In this document: one piece after another, positions 35,130 through 44,786 of the stretch
Position numbering within the stretch: the first letter of the stretch is position 1
How the letters are laid out: each line of letters starts with the position of its first letter
From: Candidatus Omnitrophota bacterium
GTDB taxonomy: Bacteria > Omnitrophota > Gorgyraeia > Gorgyraeales > Gorgyraeaceae
DNA length: 64,000 nucleotides
NCBI GenBank assembly: GCA_003485765.1
Contig: DNHS01000056.1
Location: 30,462 to 94,461, forward strand
Direction: 5' to 3'
The notes under the pieces: generated by a model
Databases searched by the model: none
What the model was told of the DNA's origin: nothing
The model's input: only the letters and a program-made list of their open reading frames with translations
Translations under genes and position numbers: made by a program

Positions 35130-36165
35130 TCCAAAGTATCTGATTAAATGTATTATCTCTGCACAATGGTATGCAATTGCGAAAATCTATCCTATTTATA
35201 GCTTTAACCCTTTCTTCGGAATTCCAGATATACTTAAAACTTTTCTTTTTAAGGTCCCCTATGCAATATTTATTATAACCCCTAGTGTGGCAGCATATAT
35301 ACATCTTTCCCGTAGCGGATATCACAGTGGCAAACTGCTGGCCGTAACATTTCTTATAATACCTTCCAAACTTAGAGTCATGTGCCATCTCGTATTTATG
35401 CTGGGAATACAAAACCTTGAATTTGTTGCCTGAATATTTAAGGCAATTTACTATCTCATCCTGGACATCTGCCCAATAATACCTGAACTTTCCTCCGTTA
35501 TGGATCTGCATAGGCCTGAATTGCAGATAATCAACACCTAATCTATCTGCTAGCAGCGTTGCCTTCATCATATCCGGTTTTGTATAATCACTAGTTAAGA
35601 AACCTATTCCTACATTGCATAAACTTTTTATTTTTTTCTTTATTTTTACCAATAAAGCTATATTTTTTATGATTTTATTAAACTCGTTTCCATCAAGGCC
35701 ATGCGTCAGTTTAAATACTCCGGGCGATCCTGCATCCAAAGATACCCTCAGCCATGTGCAGTTATTTAAAAGAACGCTCGATGACTTATGGTCTAATAAT
35801 GACCCGTTCGTTATGAAACCCACGTCAAGGCCCTTTGAGCGGGCAAGCTTAACCATGTCCAGCGTGCAGGGATTGCATAAGGGCTCTCCGCCTCCTGTAA
35901 ATATTAATCCTTTTATTTTGTTTTTTGCAAGCTGCAAGATAATTTTTTTAGCAAGTCTGGGGGTAAGAAAACTTCTATCATTGATTCTGAAATAATTTAC
36001 AACGCACTCCTGGCATCTATGATTACATATATTTGTCATATCCAATTCTACTGTGATTGGAGGCGTATTCTTTCCATTCAACCAATCATTTACCCTATCT
36101 AAGTGCTTCAATATCTTGTCGGAGCTAAACTGCCTCACATCAATCTGTCTTAAATCCATGCCCAC
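35092..36165 (-). CDS. Radical SAM/SPASM protein of the polysaccharide locus
   Basis: 357 residues with C-N-H-R-C-Q-E-C as the cluster motif after VELDMTN, GLIFTGGGEPLCNP, and a C-terminal half with Cys-rich SPASM-like features (CYGQQFATVISATGKMYICC and RNCIPLC). It starts at GTG with AAGGAG upstream, one base after a 41-codon membrane peptide gene. The substrate is unknown. Radical SAM proteins of this kind appear four times in the surrounding glycan genes. Confidence 0.85.
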   Translation of the reverse strand: MGMDLRQIDVRQFSSDKILKHLDRVNDWLNGKNTPPITVELDMTNICNHRCQECVVNYFRINDRSFLTPRLAKKIILQLAKNKIKGLIFTGGGEPLCNPCTLDMVKLARSKGLDVGFITNGSLLDHKSSSVLLNNCTWLRVSLDAGSPGVFKLTHGLDGNEFNKIIKNIALLVKIKKKIKSLCNVGIGFLTSDYTKPDMMKATLLADRLGVDYLQFRPMQIHNGGKFRYYWADVQDEIVNCLKYSGNKFKVLYSQHKYEMAHDSKFGRYYKKCYGQQFATVISATGKMYICCHTRGYNKYCIGDLKKKSFKYIWNSEERVKAINRIDFRNCIPLCRDNTFNQILWNVKQPREHVNFL

Positions 36166-36166
36166 A

Positions 36167-36292
36167 CTATTTCTCCTTACTGTATCCCAAATTTATAAAC
36201 AGATATCTTAACCCAAACTTTAATAATATAAACCCGGTCGCTATTAATAAATATGTAAAAATTATGATCTCGCGTAAAACTTTGAAAATCAT
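36167..36292 (-). CDS. Small membrane peptide of 41 residues
   Basis: This short frame starts at an ATG (MIFKVLREIIIFTYLLIATG, then F-I-L-L-K-F-G-L-R) and ends at a TAG one base before the radical SAM start. It has one predicted membrane helix of about 20 residues flanked by basic residues. The start context is AT-rich with only a weak AAG-type ribosome binding site. It fills most of a gap between two large genes and overlaps the site used to start the next gene. I do not recognise a family. Confidence 0.5.
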   Translation of the reverse strand: MIFKVLREIIIFTYLLIATGFILLKFGLRYLFINLGYSKEK

Positions 36293-36377
36293 GCTTATCT
36301 TTTAAGAAACTTTTGCATAACTCATACCTTTCATATGCTATATATTCAGCTCATATATAAAATTTTCTCTCTTATTT

Positions 36378-39300
36378 TTACCTTCTAAAGGTTAAATTCT
36401 CAGATTGTTCTGAAGCTAAGACCTCTATAGCAGCTTTATCTCCGTGCAAAGCCAGGGCCTTACCAATAATAGGGAATACAGTGCAAACTAGCCAGCATGA
36501 ACACTTACCAGAATCTATAAAATCTCTTACCTCACAAGCCTTGTTAGAATCCCATATATAGTCCATCTTATTATCTCTTATATTTCCTATTGTTTTTTCT
36601 TTTAAAAGCGGGCAGAAAAACATATTTCCATAAGGATCGAGCATTACAAATTTAAATCCGGCATTGCAATCATAAGCAAATCTGCTTTTTGTCTTTTGGA
36701 AATCTACAAGATGGGACCAGTAATATATTTTAGTGAAAAGATTTATTTTACCCCTCACCGTAGACATATTATTATAAAAATCCTCCGGGCTAGAAACCTT
36801 TCTGATAATGCGTTCCAGTATTTGCCCGATATGGCCCTCTATTCTTTCAAGATCTTTATTGCTCCATTTAAATACCTCGCTTTGCCTGGACTCTTTTGGC
36901 ACCCCAAACTGGGCAAAAAAATCAATGCCATTTTTATCAGCAAATTCCCAGCAAGGCACCAGCTGATCCGTATTAAAAGGCGTCAAAACAAAAGTAAGAC
37001 TAAAACGCACTTCCGGAAGCTCTTTCTTAAAGAATTCTAATGTTTTCACAAAACCGCTGAATCCGCCATCAACGCCCCTTATCTTGTCGTAAGCATCTCC
37101 AAGCCCATCAAGAGAGCTTCCTATCCATATAGCATTTGTTTTGATCTTTTTAAGAATCTGCTTCATTTTCGAAACTATGACTTCTGTATTTATGCCATTT
37201 GTAAGAATTCCTAAAGATGCTTGCGGCAGCGTATCTTTTATCGCAAAACATATATCTACAAAATCAGGCCTAAGAAAGGGTTCTCCTCCGGACAGGACAA
37301 CGGTCTTTATGCCCTTTAACGCATTTGAACCTGATAAAAGTTTCTTGATATCATCTAGAGAAATTTCATCTTTTACGCTTTTGCCTGTTCTTTTATGAAT
37401 GTCCCAGATATCGCATGTAATGCACTTGCTGTTGCATAAATGAGTAAGTTCGACATGCAATTCTTCCGGTTTCATATTAATATCCTTAGAATATTCTTTA
37501 TTCAAATAATCAAGAGACAGTTTTATAATATCGTCTGTTTTTTTAACAATATCTTTCATGATGCTATCTGAAGACGGTAAACGCTTATCCGCGCCAACAG
37601 GCTTGATAACAGAACCTTCGGGCCTTATTGCAATTCTATCTATTTCCATAACATCAGCGTAAATGTTGTCTAATTTTTGGACTACCTTATTCCAGTCATA
37701 TTTTTCCTCTACAAGAAGTCTTGCTTGCCTGGCTATTCTTTTATACAATGCGTCATTATTGAAAAGCTCTGTTACATATCTTGCAAAATCTTTGGGTTTG
37801 TCAGATATTAAAATATTAAAGCCGTTTTCCGCATCTATCCCGCAAGAGCCTCGCGTTGTAGATACAACAGGTGTCCCTGTAGCCATAGCTTCCAATATCT
37901 TGCCCTTTATCCCTGCGCCTACCCTGGAAGCGCATACGAACAGAGAGGCATTATGAAGATATGGCTTAACGTCAGGCACATCACCTATGACTTCTACGCC
38001 TTTGATGCTTGAAAGCCTCAGCACATTTTCAGTAGGTCCTGACCCTACAAGCTTAACAGTTGCTTCCGGGATTAATTTTTTTATCAAAGGAAAGATTTTA
38101 CGGCAGAAATATACAGCTGCTTCCTCATTTGGATAATGAGGGTAGTGTCCGACAAATATCAGAGATTTATCTCTACCTGTCTTATCTTTAAATTCAAAAT
38201 GCTCGATATCTACTCCTGTAGGCACATAAGAAAAGTCTGAATTAGGAGAAAATACCCTGACTACGCGCATATCTTCTTTTGATAAAACAATTATTTTATC
38301 GAGATTTTTATAAAAAGAGTTGTGGCTATGTACGATTTTCATGTAATCTATTATACCCGGTAAAACATATCTCGTATTTTTTTTATAATAAGACTTATGC
38401 GGCGACAGTATGCTGATATCGTGCTCGGTATATACGATGGGAATATGCTTGACAAATCTGGTAAGGTACAAAAGCTCGTTTGATTCTATGTGGGCAAGAT
38501 CTATGGAAAGCCTGCCTTGAATTTCATTTAATTTCTCTATTAAGAAACTGCTGAACGAATGCCTGTAGCGGTTTGGAAATAAAAATTCATTAACCTTAGT
38601 TTGCCTATCTATTAAATGTATTTCTTTGAAAATATCTTTCATGGAATTAGACTTAGCGTATTCTGAATCTTTTTCATGATGCGCGAGAGACAGGAGCACT
38701 ATATCGTAGTTTTTAGACAGGCGCTTGTATAAGTTATACATCCTTATCTTCCCTCCGCTATTAAGCGGATATGGTATAAAAGGCGTTATTAAAAGAACTG
38801 TCTTCTTATCAGAATGTACAAAGTTATTGCGCATAAAATTCCTGTAGTAAAGCAAGCTTCTGTCTAAAACCCTCTTATCTTTTACTTCAGCATATCTGAA
38901 TTCCTTAAACCTATTAACTAAAGCAGGTATTATATAATTTAATGCCCAGACATACCCTATTAAAAATGTTAACCTTGTGCTATGGCGCCCTTTTAATAAA
39001 AATTTTGGCAAATTATTAAAGTGGCTTAAGACCATGTTATTATCCCTTAGATTCTTCCACATAAACAACAGTTCATTCTTTATTTCTTTATGCCTTACAT
39101 AATTCAGCGTGGCCGCGCCTTTATGATACATTATGCTGTTCGGTTCATATAAAACTTTCAATCCTCTTTTTTGCGCCCTGTATGAAACATCTATATCCTC
39201 CCAGCAATTAGGCCTGTATATGTCGTCAAAACCCCCCATCCATAAAAAATCTTTCTTGCGGAAACACATTGCGCCTCCTACAGCGAAAACTGTAGGGGAA

Positions 39301-41324
39301 GTCTGCGATACCTTATCGCTATTGCCTGTCTCAGCCTCATTCCACAGATTAAGATAGCCATCCTTAAATTTCCCCATATGCATTCCATAATTAAAACTCT
39401 TCATGTCCCAATAATAAAGCTTCGGAGATACAGCAAATACTTCTGGATCTTTAAAATGCGCTTTCAGAGGGTCCAGGAATCCCCTTGAGACCATAATATC
39501 ATTATTTAATAAAACTATGAGTTCCCCTTTAGCTTCTCTGACGCCTCTATTGCATGTTTTCCCAAATCCCTGGTTGCCCCTATTTCTGATTACTCTAACC
39601 TTAGGAAAATCATCTTTGATGACCATAGCTATACTCTGGCTGCTGGCATCATCTACCACTAAAATCTCATATCCGTCTTCCTTAAAGCCATCCGCTTCAC
39701 ATAAAGAAGACAGGCATTTTTTAAGAAAATTCAGGCCATTCCAATTAGGTATAACTACACTTACAGTTAAATTATCAAAATGCACTATTTCTCTTTTTTT
39801 TCTAAAATAACGCGATAATTTTCCAAAAAATAATTCCAAAGATACCTCTAAAGTAAAAAGCAGAGCATGAGCTAATAATATCGGGCTTATAAAAAAAATC
39901 ATGGCTGTCCAGACAAGAACAGCCGCCTTTTTTGCTGCATACTTTAATGTAGCCCGCATATGCCACATAATCTTCCATAGCGGGCTCAATATAAACCTAT
40001 ATCCTTCGGAATTATATATGCCTAATAATTGTTTCCGAGCCTCATCTAGTTTACTTGTAACATTATTTAGCTGGCTAGTTTTATCTAGTATAATATCATC
40101 TTTAGCAGTTCCTTCATCTAGACTTATCTTCAATTTATCTGTCAGCTTAGATATTTCTTCTTTGTAAGCGCCAAGCTCTTCTTTAATGGCAAGTACTTCT
40201 TCGGAAAGCTGCTTTATTTTGTGTTCTTTTTCCTGAATGATATTCTCTTTGTCATGTAAATTACTAGATAAACTAGATATTTGCTTTTTATCTAATTCTA
40301 TATCTTTTTGATATTTTTCCTCCTGCATTTTACACCAATTTCTATCTTTTTTTGTTCCTATTAAATCGTCCAAAAGACTTTTTAATTCCATTTCCATCTT
40401 TTTATTTTCATAATTTGTAATATTTTTAAGCTCTTCGAATAAATCTTTTATTATGCCATCGCTTATTAATCGGCCGTGTTCTTTGAGCAATTTCAGGAAT
40501 ACTTGCGCCGTTAAATCAAAAAATCTGCCGCTATTTAAATTATCTTTGTTTGCAATAAAATAACTATTCCCGATTAACGACTTTGCAAGCTTGTCCGGAT
40601 AATGTTTAGCTATGAACAATAACCTATTCTTTTCTATTGCTTCGCGCGAAAATTCTTCATTACAGCTTCCATGTTTTTTATGATAAGCTACGCTTGAGGG
40701 AGCAAATATAAGCCTCCAGCCTTTTTTTCTAAATCTAATAGACATATCCACATCTTCTCCAAACATCAAAAAATCTTCATCAAATAAGCCTATGTCTCGT
40801 AATGCTGATTTTCTGTAAAGAACGCTTGCCCCGCACACAGCCTCTAGATCTGTCACGTAGTTGAATTCCTTTGGTTTTTTGCCAGCGCCCCTCTCGTCCC
40901 AATAAAAATTAGGCAGTTCATACAGGCCTGCATTCTGAATAAGCCCGCTCTTCTCCAGCAGCATGCTAGACACGGCGCCTACAGATCTGTCTTTTTCTAT
41001 CGGTTTAACCAGTTCTGAAAGCCAGCCTTTTTTAACCACAACATCATTATTCAATAAAACGACGTAGCTTCCTCTTGACTCTAAAATACCAAGATTACAT
41101 GCCTGGCAGTAATTATTCTGCCTATTTTCTATGACCTTCACCTTTTTATACTTATGTTTGATAAATTTTACAGAATCGTCCGTAGAGGCATTATCAACAA
41201 CTATGATTTCTAGCCTTGCTTTAGGATACCCTGTTTTCCATAACGAATCCAAGCATCTTTTTATAAGCTTCTTATTATTAAAATGCACGATAACTATGCT
41301 GACAAAAGGGCTTTTAATGGCCAT
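36378..41324 (-). CDS. Giant fusion: GT2 - coiled coil - GT2 - GT4 - radical SAM/SPASM (1648 residues)
   Basis: Four enzymatic modules in one frame. Residues about 5-270 are a GT2 (SIVIVHFNNKKLIKRCLDSL, MFGEDVDMSIRFRKKGW). About 300-435 is a coiled coil, followed by a hydrophobic stretch (about 470-505). About 520-770 is a second GT2 (SVVIPNWNGLNFLKKCLSSL, CWEDIDVSYRAQKRG). About 865-1260 is a GT4 (LLITPFIPYPLNSGGKIRMY, GAGIKGKILEAMATGTPVVS). About 1300-1648 is a radical SAM domain with C-N-S-K-C-I-T-C, VVLSGGEPFLRPDF and a SPASM-like Cys-rich end. No stop or frameshift interrupts it. It probably builds a defined oligosaccharide and adds a radical-catalysed modification. A wzt fragment directly upstream suggests it was once in an exporter operon. 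Confidence 0.9.
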   Translation of the reverse strand: MAIKSPFVSIVIVHFNNKKLIKRCLDSLWKTGYPKARLEIIVVDNASTDDSVKFIKHKYKKVKVIENRQNNYCQACNLGILESRGSYVVLLNNDVVVKKGWLSELVKPIEKDRSVGAVSSMLLEKSGLIQNAGLYELPNFYWDERGAGKKPKEFNYVTDLEAVCGASVLYRKSALRDIGLFDEDFLMFGEDVDMSIRFRKKGWRLIFAPSSVAYHKKHGSCNEEFSREAIEKNRLLFIAKHYPDKLAKSLIGNSYFIANKDNLNSGRFFDLTAQVFLKLLKEHGRLISDGIIKDLFEELKNITNYENKKMEMELKSLLDDLIGTKKDRNWCKMQEEKYQKDIELDKKQISSLSSNLHDKENIIQEKEHKIKQLSEEVLAIKEELGAYKEEISKLTDKLKISLDEGTAKDDIILDKTSQLNNVTSKLDEARKQLLGIYNSEGYRFILSPLWKIMWHMRATLKYAAKKAAVLVWTAMIFFISPILLAHALLFTLEVSLELFFGKLSRYFRKKREIVHFDNLTVSVVIPNWNGLNFLKKCLSSLCEADGFKEDGYEILVVDDASSQSIAMVIKDDFPKVRVIRNRGNQGFGKTCNRGVREAKGELIVLLNNDIMVSRGFLDPLKAHFKDPEVFAVSPKLYYWDMKSFNYGMHMGKFKDGYLNLWNEAETGNSDKVSQTSPTVFAVGGAMCFRKKDFLWMGGFDDIYRPNCWEDIDVSYRAQKRGLKVLYEPNSIMYHKGAATLNYVRHKEIKNELLFMWKNLRDNNMVLSHFNNLPKFLLKGRHSTRLTFLIGYVWALNYIIPALVNRFKEFRYAEVKDKRVLDRSLLYYRNFMRNNFVHSDKKTVLLITPFIPYPLNSGGKIRMYNLYKRLSKNYDIVLLSLAHHEKDSEYAKSNSMKDIFKEIHLIDRQTKVNEFLFPNRYRHSFSSFLIEKLNEIQGRLSIDLAHIESNELLYLTRFVKHIPIVYTEHDISILSPHKSYYKKNTRYVLPGIIDYMKIVHSHNSFYKNLDKIIVLSKEDMRVVRVFSPNSDFSYVPTGVDIEHFEFKDKTGRDKSLIFVGHYPHYPNEEAAVYFCRKIFPLIKKLIPEATVKLVGSGPTENVLRLSSIKGVEVIGDVPDVKPYLHNASLFVCASRVGAGIKGKILEAMATGTPVVSTTRGSCGIDAENGFNILISDKPKDFARYVTELFNNDALYKRIARQARLLVEEKYDWNKVVQKLDNIYADVMEIDRIAIRPEGSVIKPVGADKRLPSSDSIMKDIVKKTDDIIKLSLDYLNKEYSKDINMKPEELHVELTHLCNSKCITCDIWDIHKRTGKSVKDEISLDDIKKLLSGSNALKGIKTVVLSGGEPFLRPDFVDICFAIKDTLPQASLGILTNGINTEVIVSKMKQILKKIKTNAIWIGSSLDGLGDAYDKIRGVDGGFSGFVKTLEFFKKELPEVRFSLTFVLTPFNTDQLVPCWEFADKNGIDFFAQFGVPKESRQSEVFKWSNKDLERIEGHIGQILERIIRKVSSPEDFYNNMSTVRGKINLFTKIYYWSHLVDFQKTKSRFAYDCNAGFKFVMLDPYGNMFFCPLLKEKTIGNIRDNKMDYIWDSNKACEVRDFIDSGKCSCWLVCTVFPIIGKALALHGDKAAIEVLASEQSENLTFRR

Positions 41325-41451
41325 TAGGACTTCCTCCTTTTGAAATGAGCCAATCCCAGCTATGTTCTAAATACACTGCGCCATGATATTGTCCATGCAG
41401 TTTTCAATAATTTTCTCTGTTGTAATTTACAATAATTACTGATATTATAGT
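41314..41451 (-). pseudogene. Scar with 3' end of a lost wzt and 5' end of a GT2
   Basis: Reading the minus strand, IISVIIVNYNRE is the start of a GT2 gene that runs quickly into a stop. A few bases later QYHGAVYLEHSWDWLISK is the tail of a Wzt C-terminal domain: compare QDHGTIFLEHKWLWKVV ending the intact wzt at 52320. The wzt frame ends at 41314-41316, overlapping the start of the 1648-residue gene, as intact wzt is followed at one base by its GT2 gene. A deletion seems to have joined the remnants. Confidence 0.65.
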
Positions 41452-41462
41452 CTTATTATATC

Positions 41463-42695
41463 ATGGAAAATAAAAATTCTAAAGCGTTATCATCCCTTAT
41501 TTTCATTCCCTTATTATCCCTGCTTTTTATCAGGCCTTTTGTTTCAGGGCTTTCATACCCTGTATTTGAATTCTGGTATGAAATTTTAATAACCCTCCTT
41601 GGAATTACAGCAATCTTTTCGACTCGCTTCGCTCGCTCGAAGAATATTGTTCGAGAGAAGCCGCAGGCCGAGTCGAGAACCAATATATATATACCCAATC
41701 TTATTGCTCTTATTAGCTTATATAATCTCTACCATAACTTCTATAAATATCCAGAATTCAATTAAAGAAACTTTAAAATTTGCAAGCTACATTGCCATTT
41801 TCTTTACTGTTCTTCTAACTGATGCCAACCAAAAAAATCCATCATAAAAACTATTGTCATAGCTAGTTTGATAATAAGCGTTTATTCTATATACCAATAT
41901 ATCTGGGGTTACCCCCACACTATAGAGTGTGCCAAAAAAATAAATAGCAGCCTATTGAACCCTCCTCATAACATTTATGCCAAAAATATTTTAATAAACA
42001 AAAGAGCTATAGGCACTTTCCCTTCGCCAAATATTTTAGGCGGCTATTTACTGATGGCATTTTTTCTATCTTTAGCTATATTAAAAAATCAAGTATCGCA
42101 TAAAAGATGGTTCTTTGCGCCTCCTTTAATAATCATTGCTCTTATGTTAACTAAATCGCTAGGGGTATGGATAAGTTTCATTGCCATTTTTATCATTTTA
42201 TTTTTTATCCCATACAATGCTCTTAAAAAACACAAAGTATTATTAATTATTTCTTTTGCATGCATAGCCATTACAATGCCATTCATTATATTAGGCCGCT
42301 GGGATAGGATTACAGACTTAGGAAATCATCATAATTCCATAACCATGCGTTTTAATTACTGGAAAACTGCTATGGCTATAATAAAAGATCACCCGTTTAT
42401 AGGAATAGGCCCTGGAAATTTTCAACAAATGTTTTTAAACTATTATGAATTAGGGTGGGGCACTGGCACTAAATATGCGCACAATATATTTCTTCAATTA
42501 TGGTTAGAAACAGGAATACTAGGTTTTATTAGTATATTTTATTTAATAATCGCGTTCATAACTAAAAATGCTTTAAAATCAAGCTATGTTTTTCTAGCAG
42601 CGTTAATCTTTTTTTTGCATAATCTTATTGATATAATTTATTTTATTCCTGAAGCAGGCCTGATCTGGTGGGCAATAATGGGTCTGGTGTTTTAA
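41463..42695 (+). pseudogene. Broken O-antigen polymerase/ligase gene
   Basis: Three partial frames together give one polymerase. 41463 to about 41617 encodes the N-terminal membrane segments. After a GC-rich palindromic insertion (41618-41678) the sequence continues in a second frame (to 41847). After a run of seven A residues at 41831 it returns to the first frame (41868-42695). The last part carries the Wzy_C motif (DHPFIGIGPGNFQQMFLNYY, YAHNIFLQLWLETGILGFIS). It is the only plus-strand gene in the glycan block, and its 3' end overlaps the convergent polymerase gene. The first break seems due to the insertion; the second could be a real indel or a sequencing error. Confidence 0.75.
41618..41678. 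repeat. GC-rich imperfect palindrome disrupting the polymerase pseudogene
   Basis: CGACTCGCTTCGCTCGCTCG and its approximate complement (GAGAGAAGCCGCAGGCCGAG then TCG) flank AAGAATATTGTT. Composition is far richer in GC than the flanks. The reading frame of the polymerase changes across it. Confidence 0.75.
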
Positions 42696-43902
42696 TACAT
42701 CTGGAAATCTTATACTTGGGATAAGATAGTAATCCTCCTAACAATAATAAAAATAAAAAAAATGGAACAGTCCAGTAAAAAAGTTCATAGCTTATCATAT
42801 GTATTAAAATGCAGATAATTACTGAAAAAAGCGTTAGTGTCATTTCCCAGTTTTTATCTTCTTTATCTTTAAGCAGAACAAAACCTCTTTTTATTATATA
42901 AAATAAAAGCAACAAAAATAATCCAGCTCCAATTAAGCCGGATTCTCCTGCGATCATAAGATACATGTTATCCGGGATTTTAATATTATAATCTACTTGA
43001 TTAGGCCCATAATACTTATCAAAAACAATTCTATAATTATTAAGCCCTACACCTACAAAAGGATGATCTTTTATCATTTTCATTGTTAGCGGATATCTTT
43101 CTAATCTTATGTAATTATCTGCATTCTTATAATCAATCCTATCTCGAAGCGTTGGTTTTAATTTCATTATACCAAAAACGGCAACGCTGAATAAACTTAT
43201 AAAAACTATCATGATTGGCAATAATTTTTTATTCTTCTTATAAAAATAAAAAAATGCTCCAGTTAATGCGACAATCCAACTTGTCCTTGAAAATGTGACC
43301 ATAAGCCCTATAAATATGAAAAAGGCTCCCAGCATGGCTAATAATTTATTTGTCTTGTTTTTAATTACGCCCGCTATAAAATAATAACACGGCAAGCAGC
43401 ATGCGAGATAAGTTCCTAATATTGTAGGGTGAATCATGGTAGACATAGCCCTTGATAAAAATAGAAACCACCTATAAAAAGGATTATAAACTAATTTTTC
43501 ATAAATAATATTGCTCTTAAATATAAATTCTAAAATAGCCATAACTCCAACTGTTACTCCGGCAAAAAACAAAACATAAATAAGCAATCTTATCCTTTTA
43601 TTATTTAACTCGTTCCTGGCTATAAAATATATGGCTACGAAGGGTATGGTAAAATCTACATATCTTTCGAACGCCATATTCTTATCATAAGCAAATAAAG
43701 CGCTGAAAAAATTCCACATTAAAAATAACCATATTAATTTATCGAATTTATCGTTTAAAAAATATCTTACATTCTTAAACCTGATAAATGAGCATATCAA
43801 ACATATGATTAAAACCAGATATATTGTATACTTATATCTATCAGTAATAGGCGCTGGGATAAAAGAAATCCATAATATTACAGTTATAAAAAAGAATATC
43901 AT
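42643..43902 (-). CDS. O-antigen ligase/polymerase-like membrane protein
   Basis: 419 residues, about eleven membrane segments, with the Wzy_C loop MIKDHPFVGVGLNNYRIVFDKYYG and PDNMYLMIAGESGLIGAGLFLLL. It is paralogous to 31776-33080 (both share SNIIYEK and an HPxxxGTYLA-type segment). It overlaps the next GT2 by 4 bases. Its 3' end overlaps the convergent broken polymerase by 53 bases, so that pseudogene's decay must spare these bases. Confidence 0.86.
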   Translation of the reverse strand: MIFFFITVILWISFIPAPITDRYKYTIYLVLIICLICSFIRFKNVRYFLNDKFDKLIWLFLMWNFFSALFAYDKNMAFERYVDFTIPFVAIYFIARNELNNKRIRLLIYVLFFAGVTVGVMAILEFIFKSNIIYEKLVYNPFYRWFLFLSRAMSTMIHPTILGTYLACCLPCYYFIAGVIKNKTNKLLAMLGAFFIFIGLMVTFSRTSWIVALTGAFFYFYKKNKKLLPIMIVFISLFSVAVFGIMKLKPTLRDRIDYKNADNYIRLERYPLTMKMIKDHPFVGVGLNNYRIVFDKYYGPNQVDYNIKIPDNMYLMIAGESGLIGAGLFLLLLFYIIKRGFVLLKDKEDKNWEMTLTLFSVIICILIHMISYELFYWTVPFFLFLLLLGGLLSYPKYKISRCIKTPDPLLPTRSGLLQE

Positions 43903-44786
43903 ATGAATCGTTTTTTGAACATTTTTTTAGAAAGTCCTGCTGTCTCATAACATGCCCTTAAGAAATATCTGGCATTTGTAATCAACATAAACATATTCCG
44001 CCATAAATCATAGATAAAAAAAATAACAAATAATTTCGGCAAGCTAAATAAAGATTCATTTTTTATTATAGCCAAATATCTATTGCGCATGGATAGATAT
44101 TGGGAAAATTTGTCTTTTTTGCGTGATTTGCCGCTGACATGTAAACATGCTGCATATGGCGTATACAATATTTTCCAACCCATTTTCCGCAACCTCCAAC
44201 TCACATCAACATCTTCAAAAAGATAAAAAAAATCCTCGTCAAAATATTCTCCATCCTGTTTTATTGTTTCCAATGCTTCTCTTCTATAAATAACTGCTGC
44301 AGCTGATATCCCGGCAACATATTTTTTATGCCCGAACGCTGGCATATCTATCTTTGCATCTCCTACATCATAAAATCTCCATAGGTAAGAAAAATAGATA
44401 CCAGCGCTATATATAATTTTACCATCCGACATTAAAATCTTAGGCCCAGCCGCGCCAATATTATCTCTAGTTTCTATTGCCTTATAAACATTTGTTAAAA
44501 AATTGTCTAATAATTTTACATCGTGGTCAAGACATAATATAAACTTGCCATTTGCAATAGCTATTCCTTGATTACGAGCCTTGCAAGGCCCAAAATTTTT
44601 TAAATTCTCAATCAAGATAATGCTTGAATATCTATTTTTAATAATAGCTATGGTATTATCTTTTGAACCATTGTCTGCCACTATGATTTCATAATCCTTA
44701 AAATCTTGAATTAAAATAGAGTCTAAGCAGCTTTCGATATATTTACTTGAATTAGAGGTAACTATAATTATAGATATTGCTTTCAA
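43899..44786 (-). CDS. GT2 family glycosyltransferase
   Basis: 295 residues: ISIIIVTSNSSKYIESCLDSIL, VADNGSKDNTIAI, FILCLDHDVKLLDNFL and FYLFEDVDVSWRLRKMGWKI. This is the rhamnosyltransferase-like arrangement. A C-terminal hydrophobic helix suggests membrane association. It is one base from the GT4 upstream and overlaps the polymerase by 4 bases. Confidence 0.88.
   Translation of the reverse strand: MKAISIIIVTSNSSKYIESCLDSILIQDFKDYEIIVADNGSKDNTIAIIKNRYSSIILIENLKNFGPCKARNQGIAIANGKFILCLDHDVKLLDNFLTNVYKAIETRDNIGAAGPKILMSDGKIIYSAGIYFSYLWRFYDVGDAKIDMPAFGHKKYVAGISAAAVIYRREALETIKQDGEYFDEDFFYLFEDVDVSWRLRKMGWKILYTPYAACLHVSGKSRKKDKFSQYLSMRNRYLAIIKNESLFSLPKLFVIFFIYDLWRNMFMLITNARYFLRACYETAGLSKKMFKKRFI

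Noticed and set aside
41456..41698. Minus-strand 80-codon frame over the polymerase 5' end
   Set aside because: It is the shadow of the palindromic insertion and of the plus-strand gene; no ribosome binding site or family features.
41925..41960. CACACTATAGAGTGTG in the broken polymerase, similar to palindrome family B
   Set aside because: The encoded WGYPHTIE resembles normal polymerase sequence and the conserved spacer of family B is absent; probably chance.
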